Origin: Nitrospiraceae bacterium
Lineage (GTDB): Bacteria; Nitrospirota; Nitrospiria; Nitrospirales; Nitrospiraceae
Assembly (NCBI GenBank): GCA_019637075.1
Contig: JAHBWI010000003.1
Location: 434,001-498,000, forward strand
Direction: 5' to 3'
DNA: 64,000 nt
Positions 1-9,396 of this stretch are shown piece by piece. The notes under the pieces are model-generated. The model saw only the letters and a list, made by a program, of their open reading frames with translations, was not told where the DNA came from and made no database searches. Made by a program: the position numbers and the translations under genes. Position 1 is the first letter of the stretch, and each line of letters begins with the position of its first letter.

Positions 1-2
1 CG

Positions 3-149
3 TTTCTCACGCCTCAGGTTGCCCTGTTCACCGAGTATAAGTACACGGATTCGACCTTTCGATTCGGGGGAGCGTTCGGTCCGGTCGGCGGATTCGATGC
101 CACCTATCGAGCACACCAAGTCTTTGTCGGGCTGTCGTACCATTTTTAG
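3..149 (+). CDS. C-terminal end of an outer-membrane beta-barrel protein (partial)
   Basis: The window opens inside a reading frame whose last 48 residues can be read. They alternate hydrophobic and polar residues, carry the short turn-rich pattern of a barrel hairpin (VALFTEYKYTDS...), and end in HQVFVGLSYHF. A terminal aromatic Phe preceded by alternating residues is the classic signal for outer-membrane barrel assembly by BamA. The style resembles OmpA-like or opacity-family small porins, but the N-terminus lies outside the window, so the family cannot be fixed. It is followed 66 bases later by a small secreted protein on the same strand. Confidence 0.7.
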   Translation, partial: FLTPQVALFTEYKYTDSTFRFGGAFGPVGGFDATYRAHQVFVGLSYHF

Positions 150-215
150 CGGGAGGCGGCTGCCGAGGCATGTATGAGGAGTTGTCATGTCCGAGGTACA
201 GACAGGAGGTGTCAG

Positions 216-527
216 ATGATGGGAGCCATTCGATCGTTCCTGCGCAATGCGGTGGTGGGCGCGATCTTATTGAGTCCGGCTTCCTGCGCGCAGTCACTTC
301 ATCAAACCGAACGGCTCACGAGGCTCGATCAAGCCGTCAGCTACGGCTATGAGGAGCCCGGACCAGCGTACTTCGGACCGGCCTGGTGGCCGCTCGGGTA
401 CTACGGCTATCCGGGTTACGGCTGGTTCGGCGGGGGATCTGGAGCGACGGGGCGTCAGAGCGCCGGTTCGCCGACACCGAAACCGAGTCCACCGGCCAAT
501 GCACCGCCGCAATTCAAAAAGAAATGA
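216..527 (+). CDS. Small secreted or lipid-anchored Gly/Tyr/Pro-rich protein, function unknown
   Basis: I chose the ATG at 216 because an AGGAGGT ribosome site lies five bases upstream; a longer frame from 174 lacks this. The 103-residue product starts with a positively charged stretch and a hydrophobic segment (NAVVGAILL) ending at SPASC, which could be a poor lipobox or a signal peptidase site. The mature part is rich in Tyr, Gly and Trp (YYGYPGYGWFGGG) and ends in a Pro/Lys tail (PKPSPPANAPPQFKKK). Such low-complexity envelope proteins have no predictable enzyme function. It sits between an outer-membrane barrel protein and a PagL-like enzyme, so an envelope location is likely. It is not a family I recognise. 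Confidence 0.6.
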   Translation: MMGAIRSFLRNAVVGAILLSPASCAQSLHQTERLTRLDQAVSYGYEEPGPAYFGPAWWPLGYYGYPGYGWFGGGSGATGRQSAGSPTPKPSPPANAPPQFKKK

Positions 528-645
528 GGCATGCGAGGCTGCGCCGTCTCGTGCTATGGTGCAACTTGCATCTTGTGGTTGCTCGACGTGCCGGCGGTCC
601 GAACTCCGCTTCGCTCGGTGAGGAACCGAGTCGAAGGAGTGGAGT

Positions 646-1215
646 GTGCCCCGAGGTTCGTTTGGAAGTGTGATGATGTTCGTCGGTGCGTTCCTCTGGG
701 GAGTCGCATGGACGGCCTATGCCGGTGACACCGAACTCATGGCGGTCGGCCTCCGGGGAGGCTTGAGCGTCAAGGGGAGTTCACCTCTTGGGGAAGAGCA
801 ACGCCGCGTCTTCGCCGCCGGCGATGCCCTCGCAATGTGGCGCTTGCCGTGGAGTTGGTACGGCGCTTCCGGATGGGGTGTCGGCACGCGGCTTCTCGCG
901 AGTGTCGGCGTGTTGGAAGGAGAAGGGGCAACGGCGGGCGTGCTCACGGCCGTCCCCTTGATTGCATTCGGCGATCGGGACGGGCGCGTGACATTGGACG
1001 CCGGGGCCGGAGGCGCGTTGCTCACTCGGCACCGATTCGGTCTTCAAGACTTCGGCGGGCCGTTCCAATTCGTCGGCACTGCCGGACTCAGCGCAGTCCT
1101 CATCCACCCTTTCACCGTGGGTTACCGTTTTCAGCACTACTCGGATGGCACGATCTACGGCCGCGACAGCCGCGGAGTCGATCTGCACATGATTGAGTGG
1201 ACCTATCGATTCTAG
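646..1215 (+). CDS. PagL-like lipid A 3-O-deacylase / acyloxyacyl hydrolase family protein
   Basis: The protein is a predicted outer-membrane barrel of 189 residues from a GTG start (AAGGAG upstream) or 180 residues from ATG 673, with a signal peptide ending near AYAG. The C-terminus carries YRFQHYSDGTIYG followed by RGVDLHMIEWTYRF. This matches the PagL active-site layout, in which a His-x-Ser pair is followed about 13 residues later by the acidic member of the triad. Here the pair is His164-Tyr-Ser166 and the acidic position appears to be Asp179 rather than the Glu of Pseudomonas PagL. PagL removes the 3-O acyl chain of lipid A in the outer membrane. The final Phe fits a barrel protein. Family assignment is fairly good; catalytic activity is inferred. 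Confidence 0.65.
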   Translation: MPRGSFGSVMMFVGAFLWGVAWTAYAGDTELMAVGLRGGLSVKGSSPLGEEQRRVFAAGDALAMWRLPWSWYGASGWGVGTRLLASVGVLEGEGATAGVLTAVPLIAFGDRDGRVTLDAGAGGALLTRHRFGLQDFGGPFQFVGTAGLSAVLIHPFTVGYRFQHYSDGTIYGRDSRGVDLHMIEWTYRF

Positions 1216-1809
1216 CCGCCCTCAGTGTTCTCACTCCCGCCGATTTTCTTCCGAAACAGCCGAAGGTCGAAGAGATCTTCTGGACTCTTCGGCATCGACG
1301 ACTCATCGAATCGACGATGCAGGATTTGTCCAGCGGTGACTGTCGTAATGTGAGACAAGGGTTTCGCTGAGCGGTGGTGTCGGCTCTCCTTTTTCCGCAA
1401 TCCCTCGCCGTATCTCATTTCGTACATCGTGTATCTACTTGGATAAATATCCATCGCCCCAGATGATGAGCAGCTGCCGATGTTCGCTCTCGGGCCCGTG
1501 TGACGGCAATGCGGTTTGTCTACCACTCCGCGTCGCGATAGCTGCGCCGACGAATTCTCGCCAGCCGCTTACTGCAGTACCAAAGGAGCGCGCGGTGCGA
1601 TCCTGCCGCCGATGCGGCCTGCGGCTTGGTTTGAGATCTCCAGATATTTCCCACCATTCAGGAGCAACAATGGCAAGCATCCTGCAGATATCGCCGGCAA
1701 TTAGAGCTGTCGGTCCAAGACGAGCTTGCAGTGGCCGGATGGTCCGATCAATATTCCGGCCCGTTTTGCCGCTACGTATTGTTCGCGCCTATCGAGTGGG
1801 GAGGACCTC
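1216..1809. other. 594-base intergenic stretch with no supported gene
   Basis: Open frames on both strands here give Arg/Ser/Pro-rich translations without domains, ribosome sites or signal peptides, so none is called. The stretch must hold the promoter of the downstream multicopper oxidase cluster, because the preceding gene ends at 1215, but I see no convincing -35/-10 pair. A short near-palindrome GGATAAATATCC lies around 1441-1452. No terminator with a T-tract was seen after 1215. Confidence 0.4.
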
Positions 1810-3360
1810 ATGCGTTCATGTACTCTTGTCGTCACAGGACTCGTTGCCGTGCTGTCGGCTCTTGCGCCGGGCCAGCCGAAGGCCTTTGCGCAGACGGTCA
1901 CACCGTTTCAGCTTGTCGGGCATATCGAACAATTCTCGCTCGATAATCCCGCCGATAAGCTGACCGGGGCCAAGATGACCGTCAACGGCATCCAGGTTGT
2001 TCTGCCGAAGAACCTCGTGGTGCAACTGCCGGCCGCATACTTCACGCCGCAGCAGATCTTTGAGAAGGCCCAAGGTGTATCGAAGAAATACCATGAGTCC
2101 GGTCTGGCCTTGAGCGACAAGTTTCCGCCGCTGGCTGCGTTCGAAGCATCCATCGACGGCAATATTGTGGACGGCGTCTACCTCGCCGGCTTGGTCTCGA
2201 TTTCTCAGCAGGCATTGAACGTGGGCGCTGGGTTCATCCACCAGATTGATGTGACGACCGGGGTGATCTGCGTCGGCGCCAGCAAGACGGCGACGGTGTG
2301 TAGTGCCGGCGACACGCGAATCAGGCTCAACGATCCGGCCCTTGATGTATCCGATCCCTTTCCCGGAGACGGTCGCTATGGCTTGCCAAATCCTGCGCCG
2401 CCCGCAATCGGTGCCGACAATCCGGACTCCCGCTTTCCCGATCCGCGGTTCACGGTGGATCAGGGGAACCCGACCGTCCATGCCCTCACCGGATATCCCA
2501 TGTGCGTGCCCCGCTCACCCAGTGATAACGAATGTCCTGCCGCCAATCGGCCCGCCGAGGGGACGTTCGTCATGGACACAGTCGATCTTGTGCCACCGAC
2601 GAGATTCGGTGCCGATGTTATCAAGGCCTGTCCGGCTTGTGATGCGACGAAGCAGGCGCCTCTGAAAGTCGGAGACTATGTGACGTTCGGCGGTACGTTG
2701 GCCAATGGTGCGCAGGGACGTTTTGTTTCCGTGCACACGCTGGTGGTCAACGTCGGCATTTATACGAAGCCGGGCGGACGCGCCTATGTGACGTTGGAAG
2801 AATCGCTGCTCGGGACCAAAGGGCCCGTGGCACAGTGCGGTGCTGCAGCGGAATGTCAGGACCGTCTGAAGGTCGAAGGATTCACGACCGATCCGACCAG
2901 ATCCGTGAGCGTCTATGCCGTCGACGTAGCGCCCGGCGGGACACCGAAGACCCGTCTCCTGCACAGCACCGACAAAGTTCAGGCCGTCTTCGGTCGGTTC
3001 CGGTATACGCCGCCGCTCACGTCCGCAGCGTTATTCGATATCAATGGAGTCCTGAAGGGGGCGACCAGGGAACTGATGGTACGCATCGACAATCCAGGCC
3101 CGCTGCTCGACGGTAGTGATATTCCCGGTGGACCCAAATCGGCCCATGGTCTCACCGCCGGCATCTATGTCGCACCGGTGGGGGAGTACATCTTCCCTGA
3201 GCCGACAGGCGTTCAGGGTGGAGACCAGCCGGCGCTAAATTTTCAATGTCTGGCCTTTCTCGCTCAAGGATGGGCGCTGCCGGACAGCGGATTGCCGAAT
3301 ATCCCTCGGCTGACGCCTTGGCCGGGCAAGGCAGCGCCGCTCTTTTCCTGTACCGACTAG
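1810..3360 (+). CDS. Secreted protein of unknown function, first gene of the multicopper oxidase cluster
   Basis: The start at ATG 1810 is preferred over an upstream TTG because GGGGAGG precedes it and the product then begins with a clear signal peptide (MRSCTLVVTGLVAVLSALAPG...AFA). The mature protein has about 490 residues and several Cys that look paired (CVGASKTATVC, CPACDATKQAP, CGAAAEC), as expected for an exported, disulphide-bonded protein. No haem-binding CxxCH and no copper motif is present. It has no family I recognise. Its stop is 39 bases before the giant multicopper oxidase start, so the two are probably co-transcribed, and a periplasmic or outer-surface partner role for that oxidase is a reasonable inference. 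Confidence 0.75.
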   Translation: MRSCTLVVTGLVAVLSALAPGQPKAFAQTVTPFQLVGHIEQFSLDNPADKLTGAKMTVNGIQVVLPKNLVVQLPAAYFTPQQIFEKAQGVSKKYHESGLALSDKFPPLAAFEASIDGNIVDGVYLAGLVSISQQALNVGAGFIHQIDVTTGVICVGASKTATVCSAGDTRIRLNDPALDVSDPFPGDGRYGLPNPAPPAIGADNPDSRFPDPRFTVDQGNPTVHALTGYPMCVPRSPSDNECPAANRPAEGTFVMDTVDLVPPTRFGADVIKACPACDATKQAPLKVGDYVTFGGTLANGAQGRFVSVHTLVVNVGIYTKPGGRAYVTLEESLLGTKGPVAQCGAAAECQDRLKVEGFTTDPTRSVSVYAVDVAPGGTPKTRLLHSTDKVQAVFGRFRYTPPLTSAALFDINGVLKGATRELMVRIDNPGPLLDGSDIPGGPKSAHGLTAGIYVAPVGEYIFPEPTGVQGGDQPALNFQCLAFLAQGWALPDSGLPNIPRLTPWPGKAAPLFSCTD

Positions 3361-3399
3361 CATTCATTTCAAACCCATTAGGCTTTGGAGACTACGACG

Positions 3400-6300
3400 A
3401 TGCGAGTTGAGCGAGTCTGTCTACGGAAGGATTCCGGAGCGCCCTCACCGATGGCCGTGGGGCCTACGACACTATCCCGAGTGCGTTGGCGGGGCGGGCG
3501 GCCAAAAGCGCTCGGTACCATGGCGCTGGTGGGACTGATCAGCTTGGTGGGCGCCGGTTGTGTCACGCACCAGGCGCCTCAATCGCAGGTTGTGCACAAG
3601 CCTGTCTGCGAGCGGACGATCACCGCCGACGTCGTTGCGCTGGACCAGGTCTATTACTACAACCGGTTCGGATCCTTTAATCCCGCGGGCATCATGTATG
3701 CGTTGCGGAAAGATGTCGTCCTGGCCGATGAGCGCGATGCCGGAGGCGAGCGCAAGCATGAGCCCGAGAATAAGGAATTGGACCTGTTGAATGGAGACCT
3801 GGACCAGTGGCCCAACGAGGTCGAACAGGCGATCTCTTCCGAACCAGGCCCTGATGATCTTAAACTGGTCGGACGGGTGAAACTCCGTTCCGACAAACGT
3901 CCGCGGCCGCTGGTGCTGCGTGCCAATGAAGGGGACTGCCTGCAGGTCAGGATGACGAATCTGCTGGCGCCGAGCGCTGGTGGTCAGGAGCTGATGCTGG
4001 ATCCAGAGCGGCGATTGACCCATCCGGAGAAGCGCCTGGTGGTATCGAACGATGGGGATGAGCCTACGACCCGCCATGCCTCCATGCATGTCAATGGATT
4101 GAGCCTGGTGGATTCGATCGATTCGCTCGGCGCGAACGTCGGTAGAAACGGTTGGCACGATCAGTCGGGGAACAAGACGGACGGCCGCTGCTCCGCCGAT
4201 CCGGTCGATTTTGGGAAAGATTTGTGCGCGCTGGCCGCACCGGGCGAAACCCGCATCTACACGTGGTATGCGAAAAAGGAAGGCACCTACTTCTTCTATT
4301 CAATGGCCGCGCCTGCGGGAGGAGAGGGAGACGGCGGGCAGTTGGGACTGGGACTGTTCGGCGCGGTGAATGTTCAACCGCGCGGCGCGAACTGGTATCG
4401 GTCTCAGGTGGCGGAGTCGGACTTGAAGGCGGCAACCACCGGAACCACCACCTACGGCCAACCGATCATTGCCTATGAGGCTGTCTTTGCCAAGGGACCG
4501 CGCAAGGGCGATCCTATTTTAAACATGCTGAAGTGCCGGGATAAGGGTGCCGAAGGGGGCATGCAGGGCCGGGTGGCCTGTCCAAGCGGAGGCGAGCTCG
4601 TCTATTCAGATCTCAATGCCGTGGTCGACATCGAGAAGGAAGCGAGTTGCGAACAGATGGGAGAGGGAAATGCCTGCGGCTTGCCCTACCGCGAGTTTAC
4701 GGTCATTTTTCACGATGAGGTGACGGCGGTTCAGGCCTTCGACGATATTCGGCAGGAAGATGCTGCCTTGGCCTCGATCCGTGACGGTATGGGGATCAAC
4801 TACGGCGTCTCCGGGCTGGGGCCGATGGTCGTGGCGAATCGACAGAAGCTCGGGCCCGCGCGGGACTGTGCCGAGTGCAAGCTCGAGGAGTTCTTCCTGA
4901 CATCGTGGGTCAACGGCGACCCGGCGATGGTGGTGGGCTATGAGCGAAACGCTCAGGGAGACTTGATCAAAATCGGGGAAACGACGGTGAAGGGACGTGA
5001 TGGAAAGCCGGAACGGCGCCCGCTGTACAAGATGAAGGCCAAGTATCCGGATGATCCGTCCAATGTTCACCATTCCTACCTCGGTGATCCGATCCGGTTC
5101 CGAAATATGCATGCAGGTCCGAAGGAAACGCATGTGTTCCACTTGCATGCGCATCAGTGGGTCGAGGATAAGCACGATCCGCAGTCTCATTACTTGGACT
5201 CCCAGACGATCTCGCCCGGGACGGCATTCTCGTACGAGGTGCATTACGGGGGATCCGGCAACCGGAATCTCGGTCCCGGCGATTCGATTTTCCACTGCCA
5301 CCTCTATCCGCACTTTGCGCAGGGCATGTGGGAGCTATGGCGGGCCCATGACGTATTCGAGGATGGCAGCCGGTTACGGTGGTTGCCCGATCACGACATC
5401 GAGGAAGGCACGCCGACTCCGGCGGTCGTGCCTCTGCCCCGCACGCCGCTCGCGCCGATGCCGACAAAGGATTTCAAGGGGTATCCCTTCTACATTGCCG
5501 GCGAAAAGGGGCACCGTCCTCCGCAGCCGCCTCTGGATATCGAGGGCGAGGATCACGCCACGGCTTTGCGGCGGCACGTCGTGATGGACGGGGCGGTGCT
5601 TGATGGCTCTGAAGCGCATGGCCCGCAGGACATGAAGCAGGCTCCTCCGCAGAATCACGATCTCTTCGATCGTGGACGCCAGGCCTCGGCTGATATCGCC
5701 GCCCGCGTCTCCTCCCAGAACCGAAGCGAAGACCTGTCGGTGCTCGCACGCGAGCTGGAACGGGCTACCGTCAAGACCTATCCCAACCATGGGAATGAGC
5801 AGGAACAGGCGGCCATGCGGTTTCACGCCGGACAATCAATCGTGAACGGCGCTCCCGCCGTCAGGGTGGGGGCGGCAGGTTGGCAGCCGACTCCCTACAA
5901 TTGGGAAGCGCCCGGCTACAAGACCTGTCTGTCGGATGGCACCTGTGACAGTGAAGCGGGAACGCGGGTCCTGTTTCGCGTCAACGGTGGCGGCAACGTG
6001 GAGCTGCCCAATATCGGGAAAGGCGAGCCTGGGGCGCCGTTTTCCAATCCCTGTCCCAAACAGTGGATCGACGAATCAGGGAAGATCCGCGAGGTGAAAG
6101 TCCGTGAGTACCGTGCCGTCTACATTCAGATGGATATGACCGTCAACAAGTCCGGATGGCATGATCCTCAGGCGCGGTTCCCGGTGCTGGAAGAGGACGT
6201 CCAGGCGACTTTAGACGGGAAGCGCCCCACGGAGCCGCTGTTCTTCCGCGCGCAGTCGGGCGAATGTGTGGTGTTCAAAGCCACGAATCTCATTCCCAGC

Positions 6301-9300
6301 AACCTGAATCTGGACGATTTCCAGGTGTACTCGCCCACCGATACGATCGGACAGCACATTCATTTGGTGAAGTTCGACGTGACGTCGTCGGATGGCTCGG
6401 GGAACGGCTGGAACTATGAGGACGGCACGTTGGCGGCGGACGAAATTCGCGAGCGCATTCACGCGATCAGGGCTGCCAATCCCGCCACTCCCATCAAGCC
6501 GCACACGCACCGGCTGTTCTTGCGTAAAGGACAATTGGGCGCGACGGAAGACGGCGCGCTGGCAGGAGATAGCCGTGGATACTGCAGCGACATGGGCGGG
6601 AACGACAACGATCGCATCCGGCATCCCTGGTGCGGCGCCCAGACCACGATCCAGCGCTGGTGGGCCGACCCAGTATTAAACGCAAAGCCGGGTGACAAAC
6701 ATTCCCATGACCGGACTTTGCGGACCGTCTTCACCCATGACCATTTCGGACCGAGTTCGCACCAACACCACGGATTCTACGCGGCGCTCGTCGTGGAGCC
6801 TCGGAACTCGAAATGGTTTTTCCCTGATGGGCGATTGATGGGTGGGACGGATGCGCAGGGGAAACCCGAGAAGGTGGACGGGCGGCACGACGGTGGCCCC
6901 ACGTTTTACGCAGCAAATCTCATCGTCCGTGGCCAAGGCACGGCGTGCATCACCGAACAGAAAGACGGCCTGGTCTGCAGCGACCGGTTGGACCACAAGG
7001 ACACGATTGATGACAAGCGCACGGCAAGAGAGTTCAATCTGGCGTTTGCCGATTTTGCGATCGTCTATGACAGGGAAAATCAACCCATCAATCCGCCGAG
7101 CCAAATTGAGGGAGGACTGCGAACGCCGATCCTTCCAGGCCGGATTCCCGTGCCGGAAGGGATCTCGACGAAAGATCCGGGCACTCAGCTGATCAACTAT
7201 CGCAACGAGCCCATTCCTCTGCGGATTGCGACCAAGGCCTCTACCGGAAAAGAGTTTGTCCAACTATCGGAACAGAATGGCCGTGGTGACTTGGCCCACG
7301 TGTTCAGCTCCGTGGTGCACGACAAGCAATCCGTAGTAGACAGCAGCATTTTCACCGAGGGCACCGATGTGGGGCGCGAATCCGGCGATCCCGCAACGCC
7401 ACTTCTGCGGGCCTATGAAGGGGATCGCGTCCAGATTCGTTTGATCCAAGGCGCGCAGGAAGAGCAGCATGTCTTTACGATGCACGGCGCAAAATGGTTG
7501 GCTCAGCCTGATTCAACCAATACCGGCTATGTGAGCGCACAACATATCGGTATTTCGGAACACTTCGAGTTCAACGATCGGGTCGTCGAGTTCATGCCGT
7601 TCGACAAGGGCAACGGGAGCCGGAAAGTGGTCGATCACCTCTACGCATCCGGTGCGACCGACAATCTCTGGGATGGCCAATGGGGACTCATGCGGGTCTT
7701 CTCCCGCACCGAGTCCGCACCGGGATTGACCAGGCTGCCGGGAAATACGGAGCGGACGCACGACGTCCTGGCCTCCGCCTTTGTGCAGCAAGGGCTCGAT
7801 GAGACGCTCGACAGCGAGTTATTCGAGGTTGTCGATGGGGAAGCGTCGGAACGAACGGCGTCAGACTCGACCGATCTGGAGGAGCCGAAAGACGCATTGG
7901 AAGCCTTTTGCCGGTCGGCGGCACAACAGTCGTTCCAGCAGCACTACGAGGTGGAAGCCTGGCTGGCGAAAGACCTCTTGCCGGGCGGCAAGCTGGTCTA
8001 CAACGAACACTTCGGCATCGCCGATCCCAACGCCATTCTGTTCGTGGAGGCGTCGGAGGTGTCGGCATTGCGTTCGGGCGGGAAGCGGGCAGAGCCGCTG
8101 ATCCTGCGTGCACGGGCCGGTGACTGTATCCGTGTCACGCTGAAGAACATGATTCGCCCCGAGCATCATCTGGACGGCCCTGACAATTCGGAGAGCTGGA
8201 GTTACAACATGGTGCCGCCGATTGTTGCCGGATTTTCCTTCAATCAGGTTCGCTCCTCGCACCGGGTGGGCCTGCATCCTCAACTCGTGGATCACAGTAT
8301 CCAGACGAGTGACGGCGCCCATGTCGGTGTCAACGACGATTCCACGGTGGGACCCGGTGAGCCACGAAAGACCTACTACTGGTACGCCGGGGAAATTGCC
8401 GCCCGTCAGAAGGGTAAGAAAATCGTAGGCATCCCTTACGAGTTCGGAGCGATTCCGTTGCAGGACATGGGGGACGTCATCAAGCATGCGTCCCACGGGG
8501 CGATTGGGGCCTTGATCGTCGAACCGCAATGCTCGGAGTGGAAGGTAACCGGCTCTCGCAAGGACCAGGCGGAGGTCGACTATTGGAATGGGCAGCCGGT
8601 GCCTGGGCAGAGAGGAAAACGGAGACAACTTCTGGCTTGCCCGCCCAAGCCGGCCGAGGATTCGCGCAAGCTGTATCGGTTCAATGAAATGGTGCTGCTC
8701 TACCAGGACAACCTGAGCCTGCAGCAGTATGGCCAGCCGATCCCGAATTTGCGCAACGGCGACGATTCGGAAGATTCGGGGCAGAAAGCCTTCAATTACC
8801 GTACGGAACCCCTCTGGGCGAGGCTTGGGGCCAGCGCCGCAGATGAGCCGGATGCCATGAGCGAATTCGATTGGTCGAACGTGTTGAGCTCGACAGTTCC
8901 CCATTTCCGCTGCGATGCCAATCCGTCGAAGGGACGGTACTGCGATCCGGAGACACCGCTGTTCACAGCCAAGGCGGGAGATCATCTCCGGTTCCGCGTG
9001 GTCCATCCGGGCGGCCACCCGCGACAACATGGGTTCACCCTGTTCGGTCATGATTGGGGGCTCATTCCCTGGATCAATGACTCGAGAACGATGGGGTGGA
9101 ATCAGTTTAATCAGGCGCGGGTAGGTTCGACCGGCGGCATCGGGCCTGGCCGGGCCATCAATATCCTGACCGCGGCCGGCGGGGATTGTAAGGTTACAGG
9201 GGACTATCTCTACCGCACGCAGGAGGGCTTCATGTTCGGCGGGGGCCTGTGGGGCATTCTCCGAGTCGAAGAGAATCCCAGGCTCAGCTGGTGGGAACCA

Positions 9301-9396
9301 TCAGGCTGGTTCAGGAAGAAGCTCGTGAACAACGGAGACGAGGCCAGCAGCTGTAAGGTTGCCTTGTCCCAAGCCAAGTCCGGCGACCAGCCATGA
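3400..9396 (+). CDS. Giant multi-cupredoxin multicopper oxidase (MnxG/MofA-like size and motif order)
   Basis: The product is about 1998 residues from ATG 3400, with GGAG nine bases upstream. An N-terminal hydrophobic segment (MALVGLISLVGAGC) suggests export, possibly with a lipid anchor. Copper motifs are plain. HxxHxH is at residues 578-583 (HVFHLH). The type 1/trinuclear motif HCHxxxHxxxxM is at 632-643 (HCHLYPHFAQGM). Two further HxH pairs lie downstream at 986-988 (HIH) and 1113-1115 (HDH), the latter beside HQHH at 1121-1124. Later cupredoxin-like units carry HVFTMH (1357) and HGFTLFGH (1877). In ordinary laccases the two HxH motifs precede HxxHxH and HCH; here the order is reversed. 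This size and order recall bacterial Mn(II) oxidases, but the substrate is inferred, not shown. The stop overlaps the next gene by four bases. Confidence 0.88.
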   Translation: MRVERVCLRKDSGAPSPMAVGPTTLSRVRWRGGRPKALGTMALVGLISLVGAGCVTHQAPQSQVVHKPVCERTITADVVALDQVYYYNRFGSFNPAGIMYALRKDVVLADERDAGGERKHEPENKELDLLNGDLDQWPNEVEQAISSEPGPDDLKLVGRVKLRSDKRPRPLVLRANEGDCLQVRMTNLLAPSAGGQELMLDPERRLTHPEKRLVVSNDGDEPTTRHASMHVNGLSLVDSIDSLGANVGRNGWHDQSGNKTDGRCSADPVDFGKDLCALAAPGETRIYTWYAKKEGTYFFYSMAAPAGGEGDGGQLGLGLFGAVNVQPRGANWYRSQVAESDLKAATTGTTTYGQPIIAYEAVFAKGPRKGDPILNMLKCRDKGAEGGMQGRVACPSGGELVYSDLNAVVDIEKEASCEQMGEGNACGLPYREFTVIFHDEVTAVQAFDDIRQEDAALASIRDGMGINYGVSGLGPMVVANRQKLGPARDCAECKLEEFFLTSWVNGDPAMVVGYERNAQGDLIKIGETTVKGRDGKPERRPLYKMKAKYPDDPSNVHHSYLGDPIRFRNMHAGPKETHVFHLHAHQWVEDKHDPQSHYLDSQTISPGTAFSYEVHYGGSGNRNLGPGDSIFHCHLYPHFAQGMWELWRAHDVFEDGSRLRWLPDHDIEEGTPTPAVVPLPRTPLAPMPTKDFKGYPFYIAGEKGHRPPQPPLDIEGEDHATALRRHVVMDGAVLDGSEAHGPQDMKQAPPQNHDLFDRGRQASADIAARVSSQNRSEDLSVLARELERATVKTYPNHGNEQEQAAMRFHAGQSIVNGAPAVRVGAAGWQPTPYNWEAPGYKTCLSDGTCDSEAGTRVLFRVNGGGNVELPNIGKGEPGAPFSNPCPKQWIDESGKIREVKVREYRAVYIQMDMTVNKSGWHDPQARFPVLEEDVQATLDGKRPTEPLFFRAQSGECVVFKATNLIPSNLNLDDFQVYSPTDTIGQHIHLVKFDVTSSDGSGNGWNYEDGTLAADEIRERIHAIRAANPATPIKPHTHRLFLRKGQLGATEDGALAGDSRGYCSDMGGNDNDRIRHPWCGAQTTIQRWWADPVLNAKPGDKHSHDRTLRTVFTHDHFGPSSHQHHGFYAALVVEPRNSKWFFPDGRLMGGTDAQGKPEKVDGRHDGGPTFYAANLIVRGQGTACITEQKDGLVCSDRLDHKDTIDDKRTAREFNLAFADFAIVYDRENQPINPPSQIEGGLRTPILPGRIPVPEGISTKDPGTQLINYRNEPIPLRIATKASTGKEFVQLSEQNGRGDLAHVFSSVVHDKQSVVDSSIFTEGTDVGRESGDPATPLLRAYEGDRVQIRLIQGAQEEQHVFTMHGAKWLAQPDSTNTGYVSAQHIGISEHFEFNDRVVEFMPFDKGNGSRKVVDHLYASGATDNLWDGQWGLMRVFSRTESAPGLTRLPGNTERTHDVLASAFVQQGLDETLDSELFEVVDGEASERTASDSTDLEEPKDALEAFCRSAAQQSFQQHYEVEAWLAKDLLPGGKLVYNEHFGIADPNAILFVEASEVSALRSGGKRAEPLILRARAGDCIRVTLKNMIRPEHHLDGPDNSESWSYNMVPPIVAGFSFNQVRSSHRVGLHPQLVDHSIQTSDGAHVGVNDDSTVGPGEPRKTYYWYAGEIAARQKGKKIVGIPYEFGAIPLQDMGDVIKHASHGAIGALIVEPQCSEWKVTGSRKDQAEVDYWNGQPVPGQRGKRRQLLACPPKPAEDSRKLYRFNEMVLLYQDNLSLQQYGQPIPNLRNGDDSEDSGQKAFNYRTEPLWARLGASAADEPDAMSEFDWSNVLSSTVPHFRCDANPSKGRYCDPETPLFTAKAGDHLRFRVVHPGGHPRQHGFTLFGHDWGLIPWINDSRTMGWNQFNQARVGSTGGIGPGRAINILTAAGGDCKVTGDYLYRTQEGFMFGGGLWGILRVEENPRLSWWEPSGWFRKKLVNNGDEASSCKVALSQAKSGDQP

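Noticed and set aside
1439-1963. Possible 174-residue gene upstream of the oxidase cluster
   Set aside because: The translation is Arg/Ser/Cys-rich without a fold, and it overlaps the ribosome site and signal peptide of the gene at 1810.
7861-9051. 396-codon frame antisense to the multicopper oxidase
   Set aside because: The sense strand carries clear cupredoxin sequence; the antisense translation is Arg/His-rich without any motif.
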